Shown here in pieces: positions 10,612 to 19,783 of a stretch of DNA of 64,000 nucleotides. The stretch covers positions 1,116,001 to 1,180,000 of the forward strand of contig JAADJZ010000007.1 of assembly GCA_011032825.1 (NCBI GenBank), given 5' to 3'. This stretch comes from Massariosphaeria phaeospora (Eukaryota > Ascomycota > Dothideomycetes > Pleosporales). The notes below the pieces were generated by a model. The model ran no database searches and was not told the origin of the DNA. It saw only the letters and a list, made by a program, of their open reading frames with translations. The translations under genes and the position numbers were made by a program. Numbering within the stretch: position 1 is the stretch's first letter; each line of letters opens with the position of its first letter.

Positions 10612-12712
10612 CCGTGTCCGTGCGCGTGATGCGCCGGTTCGCGTGATGCGCCACCCTCATCAAAACAGCTCAAGCATAAATGAAGCTATAGAGCCACCCA
10701 TGATCAATATTATCACGAGATAATTGGGTGGAGTATTATATTAATACTTGCGATTAATTTGTACTACTTATATTTATCTGGAAGCTTGACGCTGCGGCCG
10801 CGACGCGTTAGAATAGCTGGGGCAGCAGATACGCCCTCTGAGGCCTCCGCAGCATCTCTAGTATCAACGCTACGTTTGCAACGCTTTTTGCTCTGTAGAG
10901 ATAGCTGCGGAGCCTTCCTCTTACCCTTCTGTGAAGATTGTAGAGCTTTTGTAGCGTCGCGAGCCTCCTTCTGGTGAGCGCGTTCTGCTGCCTTTTCTGC
11001 CTTCTCCTTCTCCTTCGCTACCTTAGCTGCCTCTCGCGCTACACGCTTCTCCTCTGCAATTTTCTCCTTGTACAGCTTAGCTGCCTTCCTTAGCTCTGCT
11101 GTCTCTGCTTTTTGAAGTTGCTGCTCCTGATTTTCCTGCTCCTTGATTGACTGACGAACACGTGCCTCCCTCACCTTCCTTGGTGACCAGAAGATAGCCC
11201 CACCATGATACTCCTGGCGCTGTTGAAGGTCTAGAGCTTTGCTCTTCTTCTTACGCTTCTTCTTAATAGATAGAGCCTGCTTAAGCCCATCCATCTCATG
11301 CTTGAGTAGGTCATTTTGGACAGATAGGTGGTGGAGCGATTGACGAAGCTTCTGTGTATCCTTACTACTCTGATCACTTGCTACAGAGCGTACAAGCCTA
11401 TCCATCTTTCTCCAATCATAATCGCTAAGTGATGATAAGGAGCTTTCTCTTGATTCTTGAGCTTTGGTGAATCTATTGAGGATAGGATTAGGATTAGGAG
11501 GTGATATGCCTGTTGCTCTAAAAGAGCTAAGGATTGTTGATTCCTTAAAGGACGTCTCCCATGCCTTCCAGAATAGTGGGAAGAAGTCGCCTTTGGTAAT
11601 AGAAAGGAGGCCTTGGCTTGTTTGAAGGTAGTTTGACAGTTCTACTGAGTAGGCGGTTGATAGAGGCTTGAACATCGCTACATCGAGTGGCTGAAGCGTA
11701 TGAGTCGAATGAGGAGGTAGGATAGCAAGGAGAATCTTGTTCTAATCACAGTAGTCGATAAAATCCATGGTAATATGGGATCCGTGGCCATCTAGGATCA
11801 GAAGTCGATAGGACCGTCGGGTCTTCTGCCTTGTACAACGATCAAACACCTGCTCAAGCCAGGCTAGTCCAATATCGTTGTTCGTCCAGCCAGAGGGTGA
11901 TGAGGTGATAAAGACTAGGTGTTCTCCTGCCTGGATATCGTCTACCCAGCTTGATTGAATGCCCTTGTTGGCAGCTTCATAGATAAGGCTTGGAGGTAGA
12001 GCAGATCCATCAGCGCATATACATGCTAGAAGCGTGATCCATGCGCGATTACCATCCTGGAGTGATGCTCTAACCTCCTTGTTCTCCCACATTTGCCTAC
12101 TGAATACTCTTTTTGATCTACCAATGATACCAATTAGGAAGCCTTTCTCATCCATATTGTAGATATGACGAGAATCTATCTGATATTGCTCAATCTTGCT
12201 GTGTAGTAGATGAAAATAGAGGCGATATTTATCCTCTGAATCAGCTTTGTGGCGATTGCTGTCCATCCCAGATGTCCATTGTAAGATAAGGTGATCGCTC
12301 TGTCGGCTGATGAAGCGGGTAACCCAGCTCTCGCTAACTAGCTCCTTGGCTATTCTGGAGGCGAAATTCTGTATCATCTTTCTTGTAGGTGGCGAGTGTC
12401 TCTCTGTAAGTCCTTTGATATATCGTATAAGCTCCTGCTCTTGTTGTGGGCTGAGTTTCTGCTGTTCAAAGTTCTTCGCCTCTAGGGCGCGCGTTATCCC
12501 TCGATGCCTTCGGGTCAACGTGGATCGTACAACACCATGCTTAGCAGCAATCTTTCTATAGGAGAAATCTTTGCCAGGTCCTAGGGATTCTATCTCTTCA
12601 AGTGCGTCGTCTATTGGAGCCATATTGGTAGAATTATCGCGTGTTGAACTTCTGTTGTTTTTGATGAGGGTGGCGCATCACGCGAACCGGCGCATCACGC
12701 GCACGGACACGG
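10612..12712 (-). mobile_element. Pogo/Fot-like Tc1-mariner transposon (element 1)
   Basis: A 2101-bp element with 54-bp terminal inverted repeats that appear identical (left 10612-10665, right 12659-12712), flanked by TA at 10610-10611 and 12713-12714. Inside each terminal repeat the string CGCGTGATGCGCC occurs twice, 17 bp apart. It carries one transposase gene on the minus strand. The matching termini suggest recent insertion. The right TA is also the left TA of element 2. Confidence 0.95.
10764..12623 (-). pseudogene. Pogo-type DDE transposase with one in-frame TAG
   Basis: Reads from ATG at 12623 through about 620 codons, broken only by TAG at 11742-11744; the frame continues cleanly after it. 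N-terminal helix-turn-helix (psq-like, YRKIAAKHGVVRSTL), then a Tc5/CENP-B-like DNA-binding segment ending WVTRFISRQ, then the DDE_1 catalytic domain: MDEKGFLIG (first Asp), LLILDGHGSH (second Asp) and, after the stop, TLQPLDVAMF (third Asp). The C-terminus is a long Lys/Glu/Ala-rich coiled coil. The truncated product would lack the third catalytic Asp, so the element should be non-autonomous unless the stop is read through. A CAG-to-TAG change (CpA to TpA, RIP-type) explains it. Confidence 0.9.
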
Positions 12713-12714
12713 TA

Positions 12715-14545
12715 CTAAGCGAGTCGCGCATCCAAGCGAGTCGCGCACCCCACCAACTTTCTGAGCCTATTTCACTTCAACCTGCAATGGCTCCACACCA
12801 CAACACTATATTGCCTTCAGCTGAAGGCGATATTCAGCTTGCTATCATGTCTCTTAATTCTAGCTAATTACAGAGCAATCGACGTGCTGCTACAATCTTT
12901 AGCGTTCCTGAGAGCACACTGCGCGACCGACGCGCTGGAAAGCCTGCCCGACGCGATTGTGAGCCCAACTCAAAGAAGCTTACCTAGCTAGAAGAGGAGG
13001 TGATTGTTAGCTATATACTCGACCTAGATCAACGTGGATTTGCGCCTACGTACGCAGCTGTACGTGATATGGCTGATAAGCTGCTCTCGGCGCGTAGTGG
13101 CTCTCCGGTAGGCAGAGACTGGCCGCGCAACTTTGTCAAGCGTACAGACAGTCTTACGACGCGTTTCAATCGAGCCTACGATAGGCAGAGAGCTCTCTGC
13201 GAGGACCCAGTCTTAATCAAGAGCTAGTTTGAGCTCGTAGAGCAGACAAAGGCCAAGTACGGCATCTGTGATGATGACGTCTACAACTTCGACGAGGCTG
13301 GCTTTATGATGGGCAAGATAACGACCTAGCTCGTCGTGACAGGATCAGAGAGGAGAGGCCGACCAAAAGCTATCCAGCCTGGCAATCGCGAATGGACGAC
13401 GGTGATCCAGGGAATCAACGCTGCTGGCTGGGCTATCCCACCGTTTATCATCTTTGCTGGCAAGCACCACCTATCTGCCTGGTACGAGGAGGATATCCCG
13501 CGCGACTAGGCTATCGCAGTCAGCGACAACGGCTGGACGACCAACGAGATAGAAGTTGACTGGCTGAAGCACTTCATCAAGCATACAGAGGGCAAGGTAG
13601 TTGGAGCGCGTCGGCTGCTTATCCTCGATGGCCATGAGAGCTACCACTCCCTTGAGTTTCAAGAGCTTTGCAAGGAGAACAATATCTACACGCTCTGCAT
13701 GCCGCCCCACTCATCCCACCTACTGCAGCCGCTTGACGTTGGCTGCTTCTCGCCGTTGAAGCGCGCGTACAGCCGGGAGATCGAGGCGCTGATCCGCCAC
13801 CACATTAACCACATTACGAAGCTTGAATTTCTGCCAGCCTTTAAGGCAGCCTTTACGCGATCGTTTACGTCAGCCAATATCTGCTCAGCCTTTCGAGGCG
13901 CAGGCCTTGTCCCACTCTAGCCAGACGTTGTTCTGTCAAAGCTGGATGTGCGGCTCCGTACACCTACACTAGATGCTCTAACAGAAGCTCCCTAGGAAGC
14001 CAAAACGCCGAGTAACGTACGTGAGCTTGAGGCTTATTTAACATTAATACGTAATCGCATACAGCGGCACAAGAGCTCATCACCTGCTTTAATTATTCAA
14101 GCAATTGGCCAGCTTAAGAAGGGGGCAGAGGTAATGATGCTCTCGGCTGAGCTGATGCGCGATCGGATCACCAGCCTTGAGAGAGCTAACGAAGCCGCAA
14201 GCAAGCGTAGGCAGCGCAAAAAGAAGCGAATACAGAAGCGCGGGACCTTAACAAAGGGAGAGGGAGAGGATATACTAGCTCAAAAAAAGGCTGACTAGCA
14301 GATTGAGCGTGAACAGCGTCAAGATGGAGAGCGATTAGGCCTCAGCCGCCAGGCTCTGGCGCGCTGCAAGAGGTGCAGAGAGACTAGGCACAACTCACGT
14401 ACGTGCAAAAAAGATACTTTAGATACTGCTTAATCTACTGTATTAATATCTATGTATTATCTCTAAATGTGGTTGAGTTGCACGCTTAAAGAGGTGCTCA
14501 AAGTTGGTAGAGTGCGCGACTCGCTTGGATGCGCGACTCGCTTAG
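12715..14545 (+). mobile_element. Pogo/Fot-like Tc1-mariner transposon (element 2), decayed
   Basis: A 1831-bp element in opposite orientation to element 1. Terminal inverted repeats match perfectly for the outer 34 bp (left 12715-12748) and then diverge. Each carries AAGCGAGTCGCGCA twice, 17 bp apart. TA lies on both sides (12713-12714 shared with element 1, and 14546-14547). The terminal sequence is unrelated to that of element 1 although the design is the same. Confidence 0.93.
12787..14433 (+). pseudogene. Pogo-type DDE transposase with eight premature stops
   Basis: One frame from ATG 12787 to TAA 14431-14433 (549 codons) with no frameshift but eight internal stops: TAA at 12865 and TAG at 12985, 13225, 13327, 13507, 13918, 13993 and 14296. 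Every one is explained by CpA-to-TpA on one strand or the other (CAA/CAG to TAA/TAG, or TGG to TAG), the RIP signature; there is no TGA. Family motifs remain: PESTLRDRRAGKP (helix-turn-helix), NFVKRTDSL, YNFDEAGFMMG (first Asp), [10 protein letters not shown] (second Asp), HLLQPLDVGCFSPLK (third Asp), and a C-terminal Cys motif RCKRCRETRHNSRTC. Non-functional as it stands. Confidence 0.92.
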
Positions 14546-14614
14546 TATCTACGTTATGCCCTAACTATGGATATGCTTACACCTCGCACCTCGGCTTAGC
14601 ATGATTATAGCTTC

Positions 14615-15826
14615 CTAACCCGTTAGCTTCCTCCTTCCAGCATTTAGCACCCTTTCGTCGTCTTTGGCCTGTTGTAACAGCTGCCTTCTTTGATTAGGGT
14701 CCGTCGATTCCCACCATGCTACTTCCCAACCCCTTAGCTTCCCAGGGAAGAATTCTTCGAGGAGCGCCTTTCCAAATCCATTGTACTGTTTCTCTAATTC
14801 CACTAACGTCCACATGACCTTTTGTTCGGCAAATACTTCAGCTCTGGGCCCTCCGCCGTCTCCTGGATCGTTGGTTGTCGTGACAGGCTCAATCGGGAGG
14901 CCTAGTGCTACAGGACGACGCGGCGCTCCTGCCACCACTGTATTGTGCAGCATGCCTAAACCTCCGACAGCGAGGAGATACCAAGTGTTGGTCTTAATAC
15001 CGGTACAGGAAATCAGCAGCACCAACCAGAGAATGGCGAGGACCATGGTGGAGATACGCGTCGACCACATATCCGGAGCCCGGCCGGCTGCCAAATCCTC
15101 CAGGTCGAGGCCGTCTTTTGAGCCCAGGACTATAATAACATGCTGTGAGCCAACCCCAAGCGTCAGGGCTACATCCTTCTTGGTCCGACGTGCATGCCAC
15201 TTCTCGTGACGCCATTGAGGAATGGACGCTGATGCATGGCAAAGCAGGGTCCCGCATGCTGTTATTAGGAAGATAGCCCAGTCTTTGTGCAGGGCGAATG
15301 GTATGGCGGCGACGCCTAATTGCACAGCAGAAACGAAAAAGCCGCTCCACCATAGTAGGTCGCGCGAAGGAAATCCGGGCTGGCCGTCCTTGCGCCACTT
15401 GTAGACGGCGACACAGAGGGCGACGCGGTCTTGGTCGTCACGTGCGCTCAACTGCAGCCGTGCATTCACTTCTGGTGACATCCAGTACGGGTATGTTTTG
15501 AACAGGCGGCCGAGCAGCCACGACTGGTTTGGGCGCTGGTAGCTGGAGCCCAAGTTGAAGACCTTGACTGGTACCTCGGGCGCACAACGCACGAGACGAT
15601 TGTCCCCAATGGCGGACAGCATGGCAGAGATGGCGTACGCGACCCATCCAAAGGAAAAGGCGATGGGCGTCACTGGGGAGCCGCCGGTGAGTGCTGCAAG
15701 CGCAAGCTGGACAACATCGCCGCCGAGGATGAGCAGTACCGAGAAGACGTCGCCGGGCCCCGTCCACTGTGCTGCGAATTCGCTGCCGGCGGCGGCCCAG
15801 ACGTTGGTGGTGTTTGCGGATGCCAT
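14615..15826 (-). CDS. Six-span fungal membrane protein, function unknown
   Basis: A single exon of 403 residues if the ATG at 15826 (MASANTTN, good context) is used. An in-frame ATG at 15925 would add 33 residues encoded by the tandem repeat described next, which I think is untranslated. Hydrophobic spans: FSVLLILGGDVVQLALAAL, PIAFSFGWVAYAISAML, GFFVSAVQLGVAAIPFAL, WAIFLITACGTLLCHASAS, MVLAILWLVLLISC and WYLLAVGGLGMLHNTVV. Between spans 2 and 3 is a soluble segment with FNLGSSYQRPNQSWLLGRL. The cytosolic tail is Glu/Lys/Trp-rich. I know no defined function for the family. The gene is divergent to the HET-like gene at 16352 and the two share a 525-bp upstream region, so co-regulation is plausible. 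Confidence 0.75.
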   Translation of the reverse strand: MASANTTNVWAAAGSEFAAQWTGPGDVFSVLLILGGDVVQLALAALTGGSPVTPIAFSFGWVAYAISAMLSAIGDNRLVRCAPEVPVKVFNLGSSYQRPNQSWLLGRLFKTYPYWMSPEVNARLQLSARDDQDRVALCVAVYKWRKDGQPGFPSRDLLWWSGFFVSAVQLGVAAIPFALHKDWAIFLITACGTLLCHASASIPQWRHEKWHARRTKKDVALTLGVGSQHVIIVLGSKDGLDLEDLAAGRAPDMWSTRISTMVLAILWLVLLISCTGIKTNTWYLLAVGGLGMLHNTVVAGAPRRPVALGLPIEPVTTTNDPGDGGGPRAEVFAEQKVMWTLVELEKQYNGFGKALLEEFFPGKLRGWEVAWWESTDPNQRRQLLQQAKDDERVLNAGRRKLTG

Positions 15827-15827
15827 G

Positions 15828-16185
15828 GGCGATCTTGGGCTGAGGCGCTGCTGATGGTAGCGATGGGTGCGGGCGAAAATTGATCCCTCAGCCGTATAGA
15901 GTTGAAATCCTTGACTTTGGCGCATGCGTTGTTGTAATAGCTGCGTGTCGCAATCTGCAGCAGTATGGGCGATTCTGAACTAAGGCGCTGCTCAATGCTG
16001 GTGGTTGGCGATAGGTGCGGGCGAAATTTATCATCCAGCCGTGCAGGGCTGAGACGCTTGACTTCAGCGCATGCGTTGTCATAATAGCTCAGCCTCCGTG
16101 TCGACATCTGCAGCCACTGGGCAGTATAGGCGATTTTAGGCGAAGGCGCTGCTACCTAGTAGTTGGCGATAGTACAGCTTGTCTA
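15828..16185. repeat. Diverged tandem repeat of about 140-165 bp in shared promoter
   Basis: Unit 1 begins GGGCGATCTTGGGCTGAGGCGCTGCTG at 15828, unit 2 begins GGGCGATTCTGAACTAAGGCGCTGCT near 15967, and a partial unit 3 begins AGGCGATTTTAGGCGAAGGCGCTGCT near 16131. Units 1 and 2 also share GGTGCGGGCGAAA, GCGCATGCGTTGT, AATAGCT and ATCTGCAGC in the same order. The array directly abuts the start of the membrane-protein gene and fills most of the divergent promoter region. Confidence 0.8.
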
Positions 16186-16351
16186 CATCGGTGAATTGCT
16201 TGTTTCGTTGGCGCAGCGAGTCTTTCCTACCCTCCCCATGCCCTTGCCCGCAGCGTTATATCTATTCATCCCAAGACTGCTCCTCTATCGATTCCTTACC
16301 TGTGTCACAAAGCCTCAGGCACCGCGCCTGTAAGGTCAATTTCGATACAAC

Positions 16352-19300
16352 ATGGATCATTTACCCCTTCCACGAAAGAAGGAGCATGTTCCACTACTTG
16401 TACCTTTTCTCTGTCAGCCTAGTAAGCCTGACTACAGCGAGAAAGGAACTCACGAAAATTTCCCGGATCATCACAATTATTTTGCTGGGGCTGAGTTTTC
16501 CGACCGCACTGCAAAGGACATCGCTTCTTTTGCGCAAAGCTTCCTGTACTTCGGCCTTTTGTCTGATGTCTTTGGGGAAAATGTTGAGCCGGCCACTTTC
16601 ACGAAGGAGGTTGTGAAAGATGGGAAGATCAAAAGGTTTTTGTCCTCGGAAGAGCTGAAAGAAAATATCATACGCTTTCAAATGGGGAGTCGCTATAAAA
16701 CCCTTGGATTTGAAGGTTTTAAGATGCTCGCATCCCGCGCGCAATGGGACTTATCAAAGATTGAGAAAATCTGTTCTCCCATCGAAAAACCTTTGCCTGT
16801 CGTTCTTCTCTCCATCGGAGTATTGATCGAGACGCTAGCATTTACATGCTACGGAGATCGGGAATTCACAATGTCAAAACCTATTGTCCGTGGAGACCTG
16901 TACACATCAGCGAGCGGCCAACTACTCGAATCCATGATGAAGGAAAATCAATGGTGTTACGCCCAGAGCTACCAAGCACTCTGCGAATTTCCCTATTGCC
17001 TTTCCTACTTCCTCTCTCAGATGGAACGATACCGACGTCCCGGGGAAGACCACAAATCATGTCCCACCAAGCGGTGCACTACCAAAGGGTGCGCTACTTG
17101 CACTGCGGAGCTATGTGTAGCCAAGCGGTGCACTCAAAAAGAGAGCATGACGGAGCGGTGCACTGCTTTGGTTATAGACACAGAAGCCTACGAAACCGCT
17201 CACGCCATAGGTTGCAGCTTTAGGGTCGTGCCCAAGTCCACGCCCGCACATCCTGCTACGCCAACACCCACACCTACTGCTACGCTCACACCTACTGCTA
17301 CGCCCACACCTACTGCTACACCCATACCTACTGCTACGCCCACACCTACTGCTACGCCCACACCTACTGCTACGCCCACACCTACTGCTACGCCCACACC
17401 TACTGCTACGCCCACACCCAAGAGCTGCGAACCACTTGAATCTATCGACAAAAAGATCATAGACATACTTGATAAGAGTGGGATTCCTATCGTGTGCCTA
17501 AAGAGGAATCAAGAGGGTACGATCATTTCACTCGAGGCTAAAGCACTAAAGCATGGCGACAAATACGTTGCCATCTCGCATGTCTGGGTAGATGGCATGG
17601 GAAACAAGAAAGCAAACAATTTACCAAGGTGTCAATTGGAGCGGATTTCCAGATACATGTCCGAGGTTCCGTCGATGCCATTCAGCGCGAGTTCGCTACC
17701 TGCAGCTCAAAATTTTGGTATGAAATGGTACTTCAAACCCGAGTATTTCTGGCTGGACACTCTTTGTATTCCCACCGACGGAGATTTGAAGATGAAGGCA
17801 ATCCACAGTATCCCTGCGGTATACTCCGGGGCATACCAAGTACTTGTACTTGATTCAGAAATGGAGGAACTTAGTCTTGAGGATTCTCACTGGCCAGAAA
17901 TCGCTGGCCGACTGGTATTCTCCGCTTGGGCCGGAAGATGTTGGACATTGGAAGAGGCTGGTTTCAGTCAATATTGCCGCGTAAAGCTCGCTGATGGCTA
18001 TTTTGACCCAAGCGCAGAAACCGACCATGAAGATGTGACCGAAGTAATAGATACGAATCCATTCCTCCACAAAAACGTGCAAAGAGCCCTGGCAGAGGGC
18101 GTCTTGCGAGCGCCTTACGACTGGGTGTTGTCCACAAAGCGACAAAACCTCAGTCGCAAATTCGACCATCGTCTTAACAGAACTGTTTGCGAGCCATTAG
18201 AGCATTTCTTTCGTTCTATATTCACACGCGGCTTGAGGAAGTCTGCCCAGGACGAGCAATCACTGCTTCTGGACCAATTTGTGTTCACGTGGAATTCTTT
18301 GAACAAACGGCAAACAACGGTCAAAGAGGATAGGCTGACGATTTTTGTCCATATGCTTGACTTGAATCCAATCGCAATTCTGGGCTCGTCAACTGCACGA
18401 CTGCCAAAGTCTCCAGGCAAAACGACACCAAGGCCTCTAGGCAAAACGACACCAAAGCCCCCAGAGCCCGTCAAACAGCTCACTCAAGGGGAGAAGATGC
18501 ATAATGTTTTAACAAGCTTTTCTGAGCTACCCCTCGCCCTTCTCTACAACCATGGACCACGAGCCCAGGATAAAGGCCTTGGCTGGATTCCGCTCAACCC
18601 TGGCATGGAACACATTGATATAGGTACTACTATGATTTTGAAAAATGATGGGCTCCATTTCGAAGGCCTAGGAAAGGGGCAGGATGGGGGATATTTGTCT
18701 CAGGAGTACATCAAGCTGCTCGAGCTGGATTCATCAATTGCCAATCTCCAAAAACTGGTTTCAACAATCCGTTCTTCGGAGGTGAAAGACGAATACAAGC
18801 AGGTGCACGGATACATGCCCTTGGATGCATTCAAGCAGGAAGACGGCTGTATTGTTGAGTTCCTATGGCCTTCCGAGGACGCGAACGCCATAAACGAGCC
18901 GACTACTTTGGCTATCGTTTGTGAAGTCCCGCGGGCTCCTGGCATCGAGTTTCGGGGAGCCTGTCTTCAAGTCATACCTAGAGATTGTTCATGCCCCAAG
19001 TTCGAACATTTCGGCATCTCTCTGCGGCATTCGTATGAATGCGAATGGCACATGGACGGACTGTACTGCTTGTATGTCTGCCCTGTGCGACTTCGGCCAT
19101 GTGAAGGACGTGAGCCAGAGCTAGAGGATCTTCCAAGGGTCAAGTGTAGCATCTTATCACGTTTCAAAGTCACTCTGGAATGCGGTCAGTTTCTTCTTAC
19201 TAAATTCTCTGCACGGATGTTAGTAACTAATATATATACAGATACGAAGAAAAAGAAAGAGGGCCAACAAGCGCAGCGACGCCCACCCTTAGCTTCTACT

Positions 19301-19783
19301 AAAGGCTTTCTCGTGGTCTCTGTCCTAACGGCTCCATTTGTCTGGGCAATGGCCGCTTCGTTACCCACCCTAATTCGAATTGCGACTGCATCTTTTCAAG
19401 ACCTCACAACATGCGCAAAAGTGTCTACAGTACTTTATCTCTGTACATACCCTCTATTATGTTTTCCTGGCACGAACACATACGTTCCATTCGTCTTATT
19501 AGCGATTACTGCAGCATATGGTTGGTCAGAGTACAGTATTCGCGAACTTTCAAAGTTGGAAAATCGCTTCGTGGTCTTGTCAATCGTTGGCAATAGCATG
19601 GTTGGACTCTTCCGAGTGACTTTTCATCATTTCTTTCATCCTTTCTTATACAATGAGTGGATAAAATCGTATAACCTGGGCTCAGAAGAGGATTCGAAGA
19701 ACTTTACCGCGAAATGGAATCGGCGGCTCGTGAAGTTTTTTGATAGGGTATCATGGAAGTTAACTAATAGTCTGTATAGTTGA
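16352..19783 (+). CDS. Large HET-like protein with Thr-Pro repeat and membrane tail
   Basis: Open from ATG 16352 (MDHLPLPRKK, a family-typical start) to TGA 19783. Probable 57-bp in-frame intron 19185-19241 (GTCAGT...ACAG with CTAAT branch), leaving about 1124 residues. Order: N-terminal region shared by large fungal HET-like proteins; a Cys-rich patch (KRCTTKGC, KRCTQK) near residues 235-275; a Thr-Pro-Ala repeat at about 300-356; a HET-like core with YVAISHVWVDG (about 404), FWLDTLCIP (about 466) and RCWTLEEAGF (about 530); a long C-terminal region; and three or four hydrophobic spans after about 965 (FLVVSVLTAPFVWAM, STVLYLCTYPLLCF, YVPFVLLAITAAYGW, VVLSIVGNSMVGLF). The tail suggests membrane anchoring. 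By family a death or incompatibility role is plausible; its trigger and partner are unknown. Confidence 0.82.
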   Translation: MDHLPLPRKKEHVPLLVPFLCQPSKPDYSEKGTHENFPDHHNYFAGAEFSDRTAKDIASFAQSFLYFGLLSDVFGENVEPATFTKEVVKDGKIKRFLSSEELKENIIRFQMGSRYKTLGFEGFKMLASRAQWDLSKIEKICSPIEKPLPVVLLSIGVLIETLAFTCYGDREFTMSKPIVRGDLYTSASGQLLESMMKENQWCYAQSYQALCEFPYCLSYFLSQMERYRRPGEDHKSCPTKRCTTKGCATCTAELCVAKRCTQKESMTERCTALVIDTEAYETAHAIGCSFRVVPKSTPAHPATPTPTPTATLTPTATPTPTATPIPTATPTPTATPTPTATPTPTATPTPTATPTPKSCEPLESIDKKIIDILDKSGIPIVCLKRNQEGTIISLEAKALKHGDKYVAISHVWVDGMGNKKANNLPRCQLERISRYMSEVPSMPFSASSLPAAQNFGMKWYFKPEYFWLDTLCIPTDGDLKMKAIHSIPAVYSGAYQVLVLDSEMEELSLEDSHWPEIAGRLVFSAWAGRCWTLEEAGFSQYCRVKLADGYFDPSAETDHEDVTEVIDTNPFLHKNVQRALAEGVLRAPYDWVLSTKRQNLSRKFDHRLNRTVCEPLEHFFRSIFTRGLRKSAQDEQSLLLDQFVFTWNSLNKRQTTVKEDRLTIFVHMLDLNPIAILGSSTARLPKSPGKTTPRPLGKTTPKPPEPVKQLTQGEKMHNVLTSFSELPLALLYNHGPRAQDKGLGWIPLNPGMEHIDIGTTMILKNDGLHFEGLGKGQDGGYLSQEYIKLLELDSSIANLQKLVSTIRSSEVKDEYKQVHGYMPLDAFKQEDGCIVEFLWPSEDANAINEPTTLAIVCEVPRAPGIEFRGACLQVIPRDCSCPKFEHFGISLRHSYECEWHMDGLYCLYVCPVRLRPCEGREPELEDLPRVKCSILSRFKVTLECGQFLLTKFSARMLVTNIYTDTKKKKEGQQAQRRPPLASTKGFLVVSVLTAPFVWAMAASLPTLIRIATASFQDLTTCAKVSTVLYLCTYPLLCFPGTNTYVPFVLLAITAAYGWSEYSIRELSKLENRFVVLSIVGNSMVGLFRVTFHHFFHPFLYNEWIKSYNLGSEEDSKNFTAKWNRRLVKFFDRVSWKLTNSLYS
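17249..17420 (+). repeat. 18-bp minisatellite coding Thr-Pro-Thr-Ala
   Basis: About nine copies of CCTACTGCTACGCCCACA with a few single-base variants (GCTCACA, ACACCCATA). It encodes (Thr-Pro-Thr-Ala-Thr-Pro)n inside the HET-like gene, between the N-terminal region and the HET core. It is likely length-variable between strains. Confidence 0.93.

Noticed and set aside
12787..14433. TAG recoding (alternative genetic code) in transposase 2
   Set aside because: All host genes here use TAG, TAA and TGA as normal stops, and RIP explains every premature stop.
17249..17420. CRISPR-like array
   Set aside because: It is a continuous 18-bp coding minisatellite without spacers.
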